A stretch of 64,000 nt of DNA from Gammaproteobacteria bacterium (lineage in GTDB: Bacteria; Pseudomonadota; Gammaproteobacteria; Pseudomonadales; Pseudohongiellaceae). The notes beneath the pieces are model-generated. The model did no database searches and was not told where the DNA came from. It saw only the letters and a program-made list of their open reading frames with translations. Location: assembly GCA_019654215.1 (NCBI GenBank), contig BPDI01000003.1, positions 49,537-113,536 on the forward strand, in the 5' to 3' direction. A program made the position numbers and the translations under genes. Shown piece after piece: positions 1-8,464 of the stretch. Position 1 is the stretch's first letter, and each line of letters starts with the position of its first letter.

Positions 1-551
1 GCTTCAGCGGTATAGCGTTCGGTTAATCTAGTTTGGTCAACCGGGTCCTCAATTACTTGGTCATCTCTATACAGTCTGAATTCGGGCATGTCATTGCTAT
101 GAAGCGCACCAAAGAATTCATCGAAGCCATGGTTAAGGGGAAACCATTCAATCCTTGAACCTAAATGCCATTTACCGAATATGGCAGTGCTATAGCCTTC
201 CGCTTTGAGAGCCTCTGCGATAGTCACTTCAGATTCCGCCAGGTGTATTTCATTGGTGGGTCGTGCGACATCCTCCACCAGGTCAAGCCGAATGGGGTAA
301 CGGCCGGTCAGCAAACCACCACGGGAAGCTGTGCATACGTTCGCACTGGCGTAAAAAGATTCGAAGTAGATTCCTTCAGCAGCCATACGATCCAGGTTTG
401 GTGTGTCAATTAAGTTTGAACCGTAGACTCCAAGATCGCCGAATCCCAGGTCATCCGCCATCACAACGATAAAATTTGGCCTTTGTTGACCAAGGACAAA
501 ATTGCAGAAGAACAGACTAAAAATAACTCCTAAAGCTCTAGTACTTAACAT
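1..551 (-). CDS. Type I sulfatase, N-terminal part, cut by window edge
   Basis: Hydrolyses a sulfate ester, probably in the periplasm or at the cell surface. About 183 codons are visible from the ATG at 551 and the frame runs off the left end. The first 22 residues form a signal peptide ending at GQ. The metal-binding start ADDLGFGDLG and the formylglycine signature CTASRGGLLTGR follow; its Cys is the residue converted to formylglycine in S1 sulfatases. The later GKWHLG block is also typical. The reader sees only about a third of the usual 450-550 residues, so the substrate cannot be assigned. It is the last gene visible of a long minus-strand run and begins 73 bases after the M48 protease stop. 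Its Shine-Dalgarno lies inside a hairpin. Confidence 0.88.
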   Translation of the reverse strand, partial: MLSTRALGVIFSLFFCNFVLGQQRPNFIVVMADDLGFGDLGVYGSNLIDTPNLDRMAAEGIYFESFYASANVCTASRGGLLTGRYPIRLDLVEDVARPTNEIHLAESEVTIAEALKAEGYSTAIFGKWHLGSRIEWFPLNHGFDEFFGALHSNDMPEFRLYRDDQVIEDPVDQTRLTERYTAE

Positions 552-555
552 GAAC

Positions 556-581
556 GCTCCACTTCTTATTGCTAGTGGAGC
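556..581 (-). promoter_or_regulatory. Hairpin covering the sulfatase ribosome binding site
   Basis: An 8-base inverted repeat (GCTCCACT / AGTGGAGC, 10-base loop) lies just upstream of the sulfatase ATG at 551. In the minus-strand transcript the 3' arm contains GGAG, five bases before the start codon, so a closed hairpin would hide the Shine-Dalgarno. No T-run follows, so it is not an ordinary terminator. The structure is seen directly; translational control is inferred. Confidence 0.45.
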
Positions 582-624
582 AAAGTTATTACAAAAGCGG
601 GAAGATTTTAAGTGATGGTTGGAA

Positions 625-1425
625 TTATCTGGGGGACGCTATGCCTGGCACACAATCGGGATTCCGGCCATTGGCATTGGCTGTCTGACGCAGTGATTTT
701 GCGGTAACCATTTGGCGATTCAAATCAGAGATTCGAGAATCAGGAGAAGGGTGCGTCGACATAAACTCCGGAGGACGTTGACCTCCATCGGAGTTCATTC
801 TTACCCAAAGTTCTATACTCTGTTCTGGGTCAAAGCCAGCCTCAGCCATGAGCATGATGCCGATGGAATCTGCCTCACTTTCTTGAGTGCGATTAAAAGG
901 CAAGAACAACCCATAGCGAGTACCCATTTCGATCGCTTCAATCGTTGTGTCATCAACATCGAGTATTTGCGCGACGGCCACACTTGCATCGCGGATCGCA
1001 TTTTGACTCGCTCGCTCATTACCATGGTTGGCTATTACATGGCCCACTTCATGGGCGAGGACGGCGGCTAATTGGTGCTGATTAATTGCGACATCCAATA
1101 GTCCTGCATAGACTCCGATTTTCCCACCTGGAAGCGCGAAGGCATTGGCTTGGTTTTCAGAGAACACAGTTACTTCCCACTGGTTTCTGCTTTGGATCGA
1201 AGGATCTAAGACATCGATCACGTAGTCAGCAACACACTGTACGTAGTTATTTTCAGAAACATTAGTAGAAATAGGAACTTCTTGCTGCATCTGGCGATAA
1301 GATCGCTCTCCTTGTGCAGCCATTTCCGCCTGAGAATAAATTACGATCTGACGCCGATTAAGAGGGGAACTAGCGCAGCTTATGAAAAAAATTGCTGTTA
1401 TGAAGAGAATATAAATTTTTCTCAT
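625..1425 (-). CDS. M48-family zinc metalloprotease, lipoprotein
   Basis: A predicted periplasmic, lipid-anchored metallopeptidase of the LoiP/YcaL/BepA-like M48 group, which in other Gammaproteobacteria act in outer-membrane protein quality control. The 266-residue protein starts with a signal ending in a lipobox (FISC, Cys17). The zinc motif HEVGH is at residues 125-129 and the third-ligand segment ESEAD at 182-186, so the active site is complete. There is no C-terminal TPR region as in BepA, which makes it closer in size to LoiP. It lies between a membrane-protein gene and the sulfatase on the same strand. The family is clear; the natural substrate is not. Confidence 0.88.
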   Translation of the reverse strand: MRKIYILFITAIFFISCASSPLNRRQIVIYSQAEMAAQGERSYRQMQQEVPISTNVSENNYVQCVADYVIDVLDPSIQSRNQWEVTVFSENQANAFALPGGKIGVYAGLLDVAINQHQLAAVLAHEVGHVIANHGNERASQNAIRDASVAVAQILDVDDTTIEAIEMGTRYGLFLPFNRTQESEADSIGIMLMAEAGFDPEQSIELWVRMNSDGGQRPPEFMSTHPSPDSRISDLNRQMVTAKSLRQTANANGRNPDCVPGIASPR

Positions 1426-1434
1426 AGGCTATCT

Positions 1435-1608
1435 TCAGCGCATAGCTAGTTTGGGGCGGGTCTTTGTTGCTCCGGAATTTGGCTTAAGCCGAAGAACTCG
1501 GATTCTGGAGAAGGCTCCATCAGACAAACTGTATTTCGTTTCTTTAACAAACTCATCGATTAGATCTGTGCGACCTTGAGTTATTTTTTTGTTCTTGCTT
1601 TCAATAAT
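1435..1608 (-). CDS. Possible small basic protein, unrecognised
   Basis: A frame free of stops runs for about 58 codons between the membrane-protein gene at 1612 and the M48 gene, ending with TGA at 1437-1435. The peptide is rich in Lys and Arg and includes the stretch RTDLIDEFVKETKYSL. No ATG opens the frame. A TTG nine codons upstream of the Lys-rich start would be in frame if the A7 run near 1588 had one more base, the kind of error seen elsewhere here. It may be a real small gene or non-coding spacer. I do not recognise a family. Confidence 0.25.
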   Translation of the reverse strand: MIESKNKKITQGRTDLIDEFVKETKYSLSDGAFSRIRVLRLKPNSGATKTRPKLAMR

Positions 1609-1611
1609 TAA

Positions 1612-2025
1612 TTAGTCAGCTGAAAAAAGATCTCGCTTTTGGTAGAAACTCCAAGCCATAAAAACAAAGAGAGCACTGATAACTAAACCAGTCCAAGCGG
1701 GTGCGCCGTCTCGTGCGATAAAGCCCCAAATCCCCATGCTGAAAGCAACTTGGAGAACATAAAGTTCAATCCATGGATGCAACCATTTTTTCATCTTCCA
1801 CAATCCGTATGCGCCAGCACTATAAATAAACCAGTGTAGCAGGGCGCCAATCTTTGCTAACCAGCCATAAAATAGGATGCCGAACCATACTTCTTGATCA
1901 AACGCCAGATCTTTAATGAAGATATCCCAAGGGAGATATATAAAGGTCATGTAGAAGCAGAACAACATTACCGCGTTAATCCAATGAGGACGCTTTGCCA
2001 GGTTTTCTTTTAGTCTTTCAATCAT
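1612..2025 (-). CDS. Small integral membrane protein, unknown function
   Basis: A 137-residue protein with about four hydrophobic segments (roughly residues 17-37, 45-75, 85-105 and 108-127) separated by short charged loops, plus a basic N-terminus, so it should sit in the inner membrane. No catalytic motif was recognised. Its ATG follows the stop of the MOSC gene by two bases, so the two are almost certainly cotranscribed and probably translationally coupled. It is distinct in sequence from the NnrU gene near 40 kb. Function is unknown. Confidence 0.7.
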   Translation of the reverse strand: MIERLKENLAKRPHWINAVMLFCFYMTFIYLPWDIFIKDLAFDQEVWFGILFYGWLAKIGALLHWFIYSAGAYGLWKMKKWLHPWIELYVLQVAFSMGIWGFIARDGAPAWTGLVISALFVFMAWSFYQKRDLFSAD

Positions 2026-2027
2026 TT

Positions 2028-2492
2028 TTATTGTTCCCCTATAGTGTCACCGAGTTTGACTTCGCCGTCTTCTAATATAATAGCTCTCAGTCCAGCGCGA
2101 TGAACAAGTTCGGGAATTACTGTGTCATAAACCGTTCTGGATAACACCTGACAAGGTTCACACAATTCGACGCCGCGACAGAGCGCAGTGCCAACTCTAA
2201 ATTCTTTGTGAACGAGGGCGTTCAAATCTATACCGGAAGTTATTAAGTTGCGACGGAATTCTCCATGTCCAAGCTTTGTATCATGTCGTTTCAAGAATGC
2301 GTCCAACTCTTCTTTGGCTATGAACGTAATGTGATTGAGAGGCGCAGACTTGCCTTTTGCCAACATGTTTGACGACATCAAATGATAACGATCCCCAAGG
2401 ATTCCTTTTCCTGCTACAAGTGTGGCAAATTCCAGTGGTTTAACCTTTTGACGCTTGCCGTTGGCAATGAAAATATTTTCGACCGTACCCAT
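2028..2492 (-). CDS. MOSC-domain protein
   Basis: MOSC domains (molybdenum cofactor sulfurase C-terminal) bind sulfur or molybdenum cofactor and occur alone in small bacterial proteins such as YiiM-type enzymes. The approximately 154-residue protein has the GDRYH motif near residue 37, the segment EFRRNLITSGIDL and the conserved Cys region LCEPCQ. An in-frame TTG at 2504 would add four residues, but the ATG at 2492 has GGGGA seven bases upstream and is preferred. The GFA-like gene upstream ends two bases before this start, and the membrane-protein gene follows after two bases. This is therefore the middle of a compact operon. An IorAB-type molybdenum enzyme lies elsewhere in the window, but no direct link is shown. 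Confidence 0.85.
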   Translation of the reverse strand: MGTVENIFIANGKRQKVKPLEFATLVAGKGILGDRYHLMSSNMLAKGKSAPLNHITFIAKEELDAFLKRHDTKLGHGEFRRNLITSGIDLNALVHKEFRVGTALCRGVELCEPCQVLSRTVYDTVIPELVHRAGLRAIILEDGEVKLGDTIGEQ

Positions 2493-2493
2493 T

Positions 2494-2862
2494 CTATTCC
2501 CCAACCAGAGTCATTGCAGTGCAATCTGTCATTGGTACTTCTCCCAAATCAACAACTTTTATACTTTCAATGCAGGCAGCATTAAGCCCATATTCATCTG
2601 ATGCTGCTCGTCTTTGGTGATGAGGATAAATTCCGCAGACCGAACAGAAGTAGTGCTTCGCAATCTTGGTATTCCATTTACAAAAATTTAGTTTGTCCTA
2701 TCCTGCAGTGATTTGAAACTCCGGTAGTTTAGCAGTAGCCATAGCTACACCTTTTCTTTTAGATAAAGAACAATTCCCTCTGCGGAGTCCTTGTAGCCCT
2801 CTTGGAGAATTCACAGCAAACTTGATCGTCCCGCAATGACGATGGCCATTTAAGTGACTTAT
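2494..2862 (-). pseudogene. GFA/CENP-V-family zinc protein, frameshifted and missing Zn cysteines
   Basis: GFA-family proteins bind zinc through CxC and CxxC motifs; one member is the glutathione-dependent formaldehyde-activating enzyme. The N-terminal half (HRHCGTIKF, then NCSLSKRKGVAMATA) and C-terminal half (HYFCSVCGIYPHH) lie in different frames, joined by a shift near 2700. Three expected cysteines are replaced: Arg in the first CxC motif, and Gly and Ser around NCSL. These are substitutions, not homopolymer slips, so real decay or altered function is possible. No normal start exists: an ATA at 2862 stands where an ATG overlapping the upstream stop would be expected. The 3' end abuts the MOSC start. 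Confidence 0.7.
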
Positions 2863-3281
2863 GTATTTCTCTCTGACAGTAAAGCTAATACTGCACCGGC
2901 GGGATCTTGTATGACGCAAAATTGCATGGTGCCTAGCCTCTTCGGACCATCGATCACCTTACCACCAAGTTTTTCACATTTTTCTGCACTTTCTTCTACG
3001 CTTACTACTTTTACATAAGCTAACCATTGCGCTGGTAAACTAGCGCTAGAGCCGCGGGCGTGACAAATACCAGCAATAGGATTCGTCGAATTCGGCAGGT
3101 TTATGTTGTAATCACTGTAACTTCCCATGTCTTGTTCACTGCTACTCCAACCGACTACTGAGCAATAAAAGTCTTTTACTCTGGAAGCATCATCTACTGT
3201 TAAATCAAACCATTCGATTTTGCCGATGCTGCTCGGTTTCTCTTCCTCGACTTCTGCTGATTCCTGGTCTTCGTCACTCAT
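2859..3281 (-). CDS. VOC-superfamily (glyoxalase-like) protein
   Basis: A 140-residue protein with one vicinal-oxygen-chelate unit. It has an acidic N-terminal tail of about 20 residues, then GKIEWFDLTVDDASRVKDFY (the usual opening strand and helix of a VOC domain) and the closing segment QDPAGAVLALL. Bacterial proteins of this kind resemble the CFP-30B/AtkC-like VOC group, often without proven activity. The upstream small lipoprotein gene overlaps its start by four bases (ATGA), which implies translational coupling. The GFA-like gene follows with an overlap at its stop. The family is clear; the ligand is unknown. Confidence 0.82.
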   Translation of the reverse strand: MSDEDQESAEVEEEKPSSIGKIEWFDLTVDDASRVKDFYCSVVGWSSSEQDMGSYSDYNINLPNSTNPIAGICHARGSSASLPAQWLAYVKVVSVEESAEKCEKLGGKVIDGPKRLGTMQFCVIQDPAGAVLALLSERNT

Positions 3282-3508
3282 GTGTTTGCCTCTTCATCTT
3301 CCGTAGTTTCTTCAGAGATAATGTTTATCGGTAAACCATCTATACTAACCTGATTCTTTTCTCCCCAGTATTTTTCGATATCTCGGGCTTTTGCTGGATG
3401 TTCAATAAACTCAATATGATTATCAGATAGTTGATCATTGCGTTTGACCTTGATCCCCCCCCCACAGAAAGACAACAAAATTACAGCAACAAGCCATATC
3501 AAGCCCAT
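3278..3508 (-). CDS. Small putative lipoprotein, unknown function
   Basis: A 76-residue product with a short hydrophobic N-terminus ending in a lipobox-like LSFC, followed by an acidic tail. It overlaps the VOC gene by four bases. A run of nine C/G bases lies at about 3457-3465, directly after the lipobox Cys codon, and could hide a length error. The residues beyond Cys15 should therefore be treated with care. The start codon has no strong Shine-Dalgarno. No family was recognised. Confidence 0.5.
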   Translation of the reverse strand: MGLIWLVAVILLSFCGGGIKVKRNDQLSDNHIEFIEHPAKARDIEKYWGEKNQVSIDGLPINIISEETTEDEEANT

Positions 3509-3556
3509 CTAGAGATGAGCTTGATAGATTATGAACTATTTTGCGATAACTGCTTG

Positions 3557-5704
3557 CTAGTTGCTCAAGCTAAACACGAAGAGTGCGTTGCCGGAACTCG
3601 GATGTCTTATGTCAGGAGCTACCACACTTGGAACGGTTCTGGGACTCACACCTCGAGCTCCCATAGCAGTGGTTACGGCAATGTATTGTTTGCCGTCAAT
3701 TGCGAAAGTAGCAGGATGACCTTGAACTGATGTCCCTAGTCGAGTTTCCCAAAGGATGTCACCGGTGGTGGCATCGTGCGCGCGGAAGTAACGATCAAGA
3801 TCGCCAACGAAAGCAACATTACCTGCTGTAGAAAGAACTCCAGTTAAAAATGCAGCGCGCTGTTCGAAAGACCAGATTTCCTCCATGGTATCTGCGTTGT
3901 AAGCAGCAAGCTTACCCATATTGCCGCTGGTTCCAGGCATTTCAAACCAGCGTCGGTTTGCAGCTGTACCACCCGCGCCATGAACCAGAGGAACTTCCCT
4001 TGCGGCAATTTCTAGACAGGACTGACTCAAAGGAATAATTAGAGCAGCAGTTGGCTCGTGGTAACTCATGGAGTGCCAGTCCTTACCACCAGCCGTAGAC
4101 GGGCAGACAGAAATCCATTGATCAATCTGGGCGTTTTGAATGTCTTGGCGATAAGTAACTTCACCTGTGTCGGGATCAATGTTGGTAAACGCATTTTGGA
4201 AAACCGTTTCTTTGTAATCGATGAACTCGCCGGTTACTCGATCATGTTTCCAAAGAATTCCATGCTTGCCGATGGAATAAACTAATCTGTCATCACCACG
4301 GTTAATTAAGACTCGCTCGAATACTTCATCCAGATCTAATGCTTCTGCGGGAACATGCTGGAAGTACCAATCCAAGTCACCACTATCGACATCGATGGCT
4401 ACAGTTGCATTGGTGAACAATCCTGCATCGAATATAGACAAAGATCGACTCGCTGGCATCCAGGGTTTTTGTTGAGCCGTACCCCAATAAGTCAGTTTAA
4501 GTTCCGGATCATACGAGCCAGTAATCCAAGTCTCACCTCCGGCTCGGAATAAGTCATCAATGCCTCCCCAGGTATCACCTCCAGGTGTGCCAGCTTCAGC
4601 AATTGTGTTAAAGCGCCATAAAAGTTCACCTGAGTCCGCATCATGGGCACTGATGTAGCAGTCATCTTCAATGAAACGCGAACAACCGAGTAGCCCTTGA
4701 ATTATTTTCCCATCGGCAACGATCGGCCCGCTGGAATTACCAAAGCCTTTAGTTCCGTCAGCAATTTCTGTTTCCCAAACCAATTCCCCAGTTCGAGCAT
4801 CTAGCGCGAGTAGGCGTGCATCGGTTGTAGCATGAATAACCTTATCGTTATAAATCGCGATGTTGCGCATGTCTTCACTGTCGAATGGACCGGCATGGTG
4901 TTCCCAAATCAGTTCGCCAGTTTTGCCATCAAGTGCCTGGATAATATTGCTGGTATTGACTAAGTAGATAACGCCATCATAAACCAGTGGAGACGGTTCG
5001 GAGTCGCCTTCATGCATGCTCCACATCCATTCCAGGCGAAGATCTCCAACATTGTCTGAGTTAATTTCGTCGAGTCGCGAATAACTCCAGGCTTCAAAGT
5101 TACCCCGCAACATTAACCAATCATCTGGAGACGGATTGGTTAGCATGGCATCGGTAACTGGTTCATAGTTTTCAACCGTGCCCGCCACTATCACCCCAGT
5201 GGGACGGTTAGGTTCAATGCGTCGTTGAGTTAGCGTCGGATTAACACCTGGTATATTTGTGGCCATGGCGTAAGCTGCTGTTTCATCCAGAATCGGATTA
5301 GTATCAGCAACACCATTGTTGCGCATGACATGAGCAACAATGGCCCAGTAGTTTTCATCAGTGACATTGCCACTGCCCTCGGGAGGCATATTGGCTTTCA
5401 GGAAATTAAAAAATTCAAATGGTGATTGACGACCATAACTTCCAAGGAAACCACCACCGCTCAACATAGGCCCTAAAGCAGTTCCTTCTAATCCAGCACC
5501 ATGGCAAGCACTGCAATAGTTCGCATAGGCTTGCACTCCTGCATCGGCCTGTGTTGAAAATGTAGTAACTGGTTCCAGTTCAATCGCAGTGGTGGCTCCA
5601 TCACCTGCACCCGCTCCGGTTCCAGAGCCATCTCCGGATTCGCTGCCGCAGGCGACTAGTAAAGTAAGAGTAGAGATTCCTAGAACAGTTTTAATTTTTT
5701 TCAT
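3557..5704 (-). CDS. PQQ-dependent dehydrogenase with N-terminal cytochrome c domain (copy 1)
   Basis: A predicted exported quinohemoprotein that oxidises an alcohol or related substrate and passes electrons to heme c. It has 715 residues. A lipobox LVAC (Cys19) and a Gly/Ser/Asp-rich linker come first. A class I cytochrome c domain follows with CSACH at residues 64-68 and a Met in NMPPEGSG. The rest is a PQQ beta-propeller of the methanol-dehydrogenase type, with EFs such as GGDTWGG and the active-site segment GSYDPELKL containing the catalytic Asp. The adjacent-cysteine disulfide common in soluble quinohemoprotein ethanol dehydrogenases is absent at the MRNIAIY position. The heme domain is N-terminal, not C-terminal as in those enzymes. 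It is the downstream member of a tandem pair, 30 bases after its paralogue. Confidence 0.88.
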   Translation of the reverse strand: MKKIKTVLGISTLTLLVACGSESGDGSGTGAGAGDGATTAIELEPVTTFSTQADAGVQAYANYCSACHGAGLEGTALGPMLSGGGFLGSYGRQSPFEFFNFLKANMPPEGSGNVTDENYWAIVAHVMRNNGVADTNPILDETAAYAMATNIPGVNPTLTQRRIEPNRPTGVIVAGTVENYEPVTDAMLTNPSPDDWLMLRGNFEAWSYSRLDEINSDNVGDLRLEWMWSMHEGDSEPSPLVYDGVIYLVNTSNIIQALDGKTGELIWEHHAGPFDSEDMRNIAIYNDKVIHATTDARLLALDARTGELVWETEIADGTKGFGNSSGPIVADGKIIQGLLGCSRFIEDDCYISAHDADSGELLWRFNTIAEAGTPGGDTWGGIDDLFRAGGETWITGSYDPELKLTYWGTAQQKPWMPASRSLSIFDAGLFTNATVAIDVDSGDLDWYFQHVPAEALDLDEVFERVLINRGDDRLVYSIGKHGILWKHDRVTGEFIDYKETVFQNAFTNIDPDTGEVTYRQDIQNAQIDQWISVCPSTAGGKDWHSMSYHEPTAALIIPLSQSCLEIAAREVPLVHGAGGTAANRRWFEMPGTSGNMGKLAAYNADTMEEIWSFEQRAAFLTGVLSTAGNVAFVGDLDRYFRAHDATTGDILWETRLGTSVQGHPATFAIDGKQYIAVTTAMGARGVSPRTVPSVVAPDIRHPSSGNALFVFSLSN

Positions 5705-5734
5705 TGTGATAGGCCTATTAAGGAATATTCGTTT

Positions 5735-7858
5735 TTATTCGTCAGGCAAAGAGAAGACATAGATTGCATTGCCCCATCTTGGGTAAGTAATTTCAGTTGC
5801 GATCACTCCAGGCACGGTGCGAGGGCTGGTGCCGCCTAAAGCAGCAGTTACTGCAATATATTGTTTACCGTCTACAGCAAAAGAAACCGGATGGCCCTGA
5901 ACAGAAGTTCCTAAGCGGGTCTCCCATAAAACATCACCAGTATTAACATCAAATGCTTTAAAGCGGCGATCGAGATCGCCCACGAACACCAGATCACCAC
6001 CGGTAGAAATAGTACCGGTATGTAATGATGCTCGTTGCTGAAAACTCCAAACTTCTTCTAGCGTGTCTGCATGATAAGCACCTACCTTGCCAAGATTGCC
6101 ATTGGTACCAGGCATCTCGAAAAATTTACGACTTGCAGCTAGACCCCCACCGCCTTGTACTAATGCAACTTCTCGTGCTGCGTTTTCCAAACAGGTTTGA
6201 CTTAGGGGTGCAACTATTAATCCCGATGGTGGATGGTAAGTCATTGAATGCCAGTCTTTACCACCGGCACTTGAAGGGCAAGCTGAAGTCCACTCATTCA
6301 ATTGTGCATTCTGAATGTCTTGGCGATAAGTAACTTCACCTGTGTCAGGATCAATGTTGGTAAACGCATTTTGAAAGACTGTTTCTTGGAATCCTAGGAA
6401 TTCCCCAGTGACGCGATCGTTCTTCCAAAGAATGCCGTACTTGCCAATCGAGTAAACAAACTTTTCATCACCGCGATTAACCAACACTCGTTCAAATACT
6501 TCGTCTAAGTCGAGTGCTTCTGCCGGTACATGTTGGAAATACCAGTCGAGTACCCCTGATTCGGTATCGACTGCGACCGTGGCATTGGTATAGAGTCCCA
6601 CGTCGAAAATTGTCATGTGACGTGACACTGGAACCCAGGGTTTTTGTTGTGCAGTGCCCCAATAGGTTAGGTTTAGATCTGGATCGTAACTGCCAGTGAT
6701 CCAAGTTTCACCGCCGGCACGGAATATGTTGTCCAAACCACCCCATGTGTCGCCGCCTGGCTCTCCCATCTTGGCAATAGTTACGAATTGCCATAGTAGT
6801 TCGCCGTTGTCCGCATCATAAGCGCTGATGTAACAGTCTTCTGGTATGTAGCGGGCACATCCCGCGAGTCCCTGTATAACTTTTCCATCTGCCACTATGG
6901 GGCCTGATGAGTTGGCGAACCCTTTACTATTATCTGCTACAACAGTTTCCCAGACTTGCTCGCCGGTGCGAGCATCCAGAGCAACCAGGCGTGCGTCAGT
7001 AGTTGCTTGAATTATCTTATCGTCATACATCGCAATATTTCGCATGTCCTGTCGATTGGCCGGACCAGTCCAGTGTTCCCAGATTAATTCTCCAGACTCA
7101 GCATCGAGTGCCTGGATGACGTTCCCAGGATTAATAAGATAGATAATTCCGTTGTAGACAAGAGGCGCTGGTTCAGAATCGCCCTCGTGCATATTCCACA
7201 CCCACTCCAGGCTCAGATTCTTTACGTTCTCGGTGTTGATTTGATCTAGCGGACTATAACTATGGCCATAAAAATTTCGACGATGCATAGGCCAATCAGC
7301 AGGATTCGGATCCCTCAGCATTTCTTGAGTAAGAGGAACAAACTCAACAAACTCTTCCGTGTTTCCGGTTACCGTTAAACCTTGAGGGGCAGGTGGCTCG
7401 GGGCGTTGACGTTGAGCAATAATTTGCGAAATATTGTCGGCGATCTCGAAATCGGAAGAAGCAGTTAAAGCATCGCTAACGCTATCTACTCCATTAATAT
7501 TCAAAATATGAGCGACGATGTTGAGGTAGTCTTCATCGCTAATGTTTTCATTACCGCCTGGTGGCATGTTCGATTGAATATTGCCGAGTAGTAATGCCGG
7601 CGTTTGTGTTCCCCAACGCTGCACGAAACTAAACCCGGAAAGTAGAGGGCCTAATGTAGTTCCTTCCAGGTTAGCACCATGGCAGCTAGCACAATTGGTT
7701 GCATAGCTATCTGCTCCCACAGTAGCTTGACTTTCAAACGAGAGTGCTGATTCAACTTCAGGAACAGAAGTTGCAACTGGTTCAGGAGCAGTTGTTTCAC
7801 CTCCGCAGGCACTTAATCCCAGAATTAAAAATCCACTAAGTACCAGGTGTCTTTTCAT
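5735..7858 (-). CDS. PQQ-dependent dehydrogenase with N-terminal cytochrome c domain (copy 2)
   Basis: A paralogue of the gene at 3557-5704 with the same order of parts: lipobox LSAC (Cys18), a short linker, cytochrome c motif CASCH (residues 56-60), and a PQQ propeller with [10 protein letters not shown] and GSYDPDLNL. Long blocks match the neighbour residue for residue, for example the region around VFERVLVNRGDEK. It therefore arose by tandem duplication with later divergence, mostly in the N-terminal 180 residues. The start is taken at the ATG at 7858, which places the signal peptide correctly; an upstream ATG at 7879 adds seven residues without a better ribosome site. It follows the CHRD gene and is probably transcribed with it. 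The substrate is unknown. Confidence 0.88.
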   Translation of the reverse strand: MKRHLVLSGFLILGLSACGGETTAPEPVATSVPEVESALSFESQATVGADSYATNCASCHGANLEGTTLGPLLSGFSFVQRWGTQTPALLLGNIQSNMPPGGNENISDEDYLNIVAHILNINGVDSVSDALTASSDFEIADNISQIIAQRQRPEPPAPQGLTVTGNTEEFVEFVPLTQEMLRDPNPADWPMHRRNFYGHSYSPLDQINTENVKNLSLEWVWNMHEGDSEPAPLVYNGIIYLINPGNVIQALDAESGELIWEHWTGPANRQDMRNIAMYDDKIIQATTDARLVALDARTGEQVWETVVADNSKGFANSSGPIVADGKVIQGLAGCARYIPEDCYISAYDADNGELLWQFVTIAKMGEPGGDTWGGLDNIFRAGGETWITGSYDPDLNLTYWGTAQQKPWVPVSRHMTIFDVGLYTNATVAVDTESGVLDWYFQHVPAEALDLDEVFERVLVNRGDEKFVYSIGKYGILWKNDRVTGEFLGFQETVFQNAFTNIDPDTGEVTYRQDIQNAQLNEWTSACPSSAGGKDWHSMTYHPPSGLIVAPLSQTCLENAAREVALVQGGGGLAASRKFFEMPGTNGNLGKVGAYHADTLEEVWSFQQRASLHTGTISTGGDLVFVGDLDRRFKAFDVNTGDVLWETRLGTSVQGHPVSFAVDGKQYIAVTAALGGTSPRTVPGVIATEITYPRWGNAIYVFSLPDE

Positions 7859-7897
7859 TTTAATCAAATTCAAATACATCGAGTAATTCCGCTAATA

Positions 7898-8344
7898 CTA
7901 ATTATCGAAATGGCTGCGTAAGAATACCCAACCTCTTAATTCACCCGGAGGATTACTTTCACTATGAATTTGAATGTAGAACTCATTATTGTGCAGAGCT
8001 TCCACCTGCTCATCAGTTAATGTGAGCTCGCCGAGCACTGATCCTCCAGTAGTCTGGGTTACTTCCAGGGTATGAATTACCGGCCCTGGCTGTGCTGGTG
8101 GTCCGTTGTGAACATGTGCGCCAGTTGCCGCTGAACTCATACCCTCAAAATTGCCTTCCACACTCAATGAATTGCCGTTTAAGGTAAGAATCACTTCTCC
8201 TTCCCCAAGAATCGTTGCAACTGTTTGTGGGGTTGTTGGCATTGGGGAAAGACGAGCTCTAAATACTTCTTGAGCTTGTGTGATCGTTGAAAAAAGCAAT
8301 GTGCTTGTAACAACAAAAAGGGAAAGTTTGCGGCCGAGTTTCAT
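7898..8344 (-). CDS. Secreted CHRD-domain protein
   Basis: A 148-residue exported protein. The signal peptide ends at TQAQ (about residue 24). The rest is one CHRD domain, recognised by AHVHNGPPAQPGPV, the Gly-rich centre, the TDEQVEAL helix and the ending SNPPGELRGWV. CHRD domains take their name from chordin; their bacterial role is not established. It is the first gene of the apparent CHRD-PQQ-PQQ operon, so it may be linked to the periplasmic dehydrogenases, but this rests on position only. Confidence 0.88.
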   Translation of the reverse strand: MKLGRKLSLFVVTSTLLFSTITQAQEVFRARLSPMPTTPQTVATILGEGEVILTLNGNSLSVEGNFEGMSSAATGAHVHNGPPAQPGPVIHTLEVTQTTGGSVLGELTLTDEQVEALHNNEFYIQIHSESNPPGELRGWVFLRSHFDN

Positions 8345-8464
8345 GATTACCTCTTGGCTCTAGTTATTGAAAAATCTTTTGTGAAAGCTAGCAGCAAAAC
8401 GCGCGATATTGCAATCACGCGGCAATAACTGTCACTTATTTGTCAGTCAATAAAGAAGAGACAG

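Noticed and set aside
3557..7858. Polyvinyl alcohol dehydrogenase label for the PQQ enzymes
   Set aside because: That enzyme also has an N-terminal heme domain, but the propeller here is of the methanol-dehydrogenase type, so the name would overstate what is seen.
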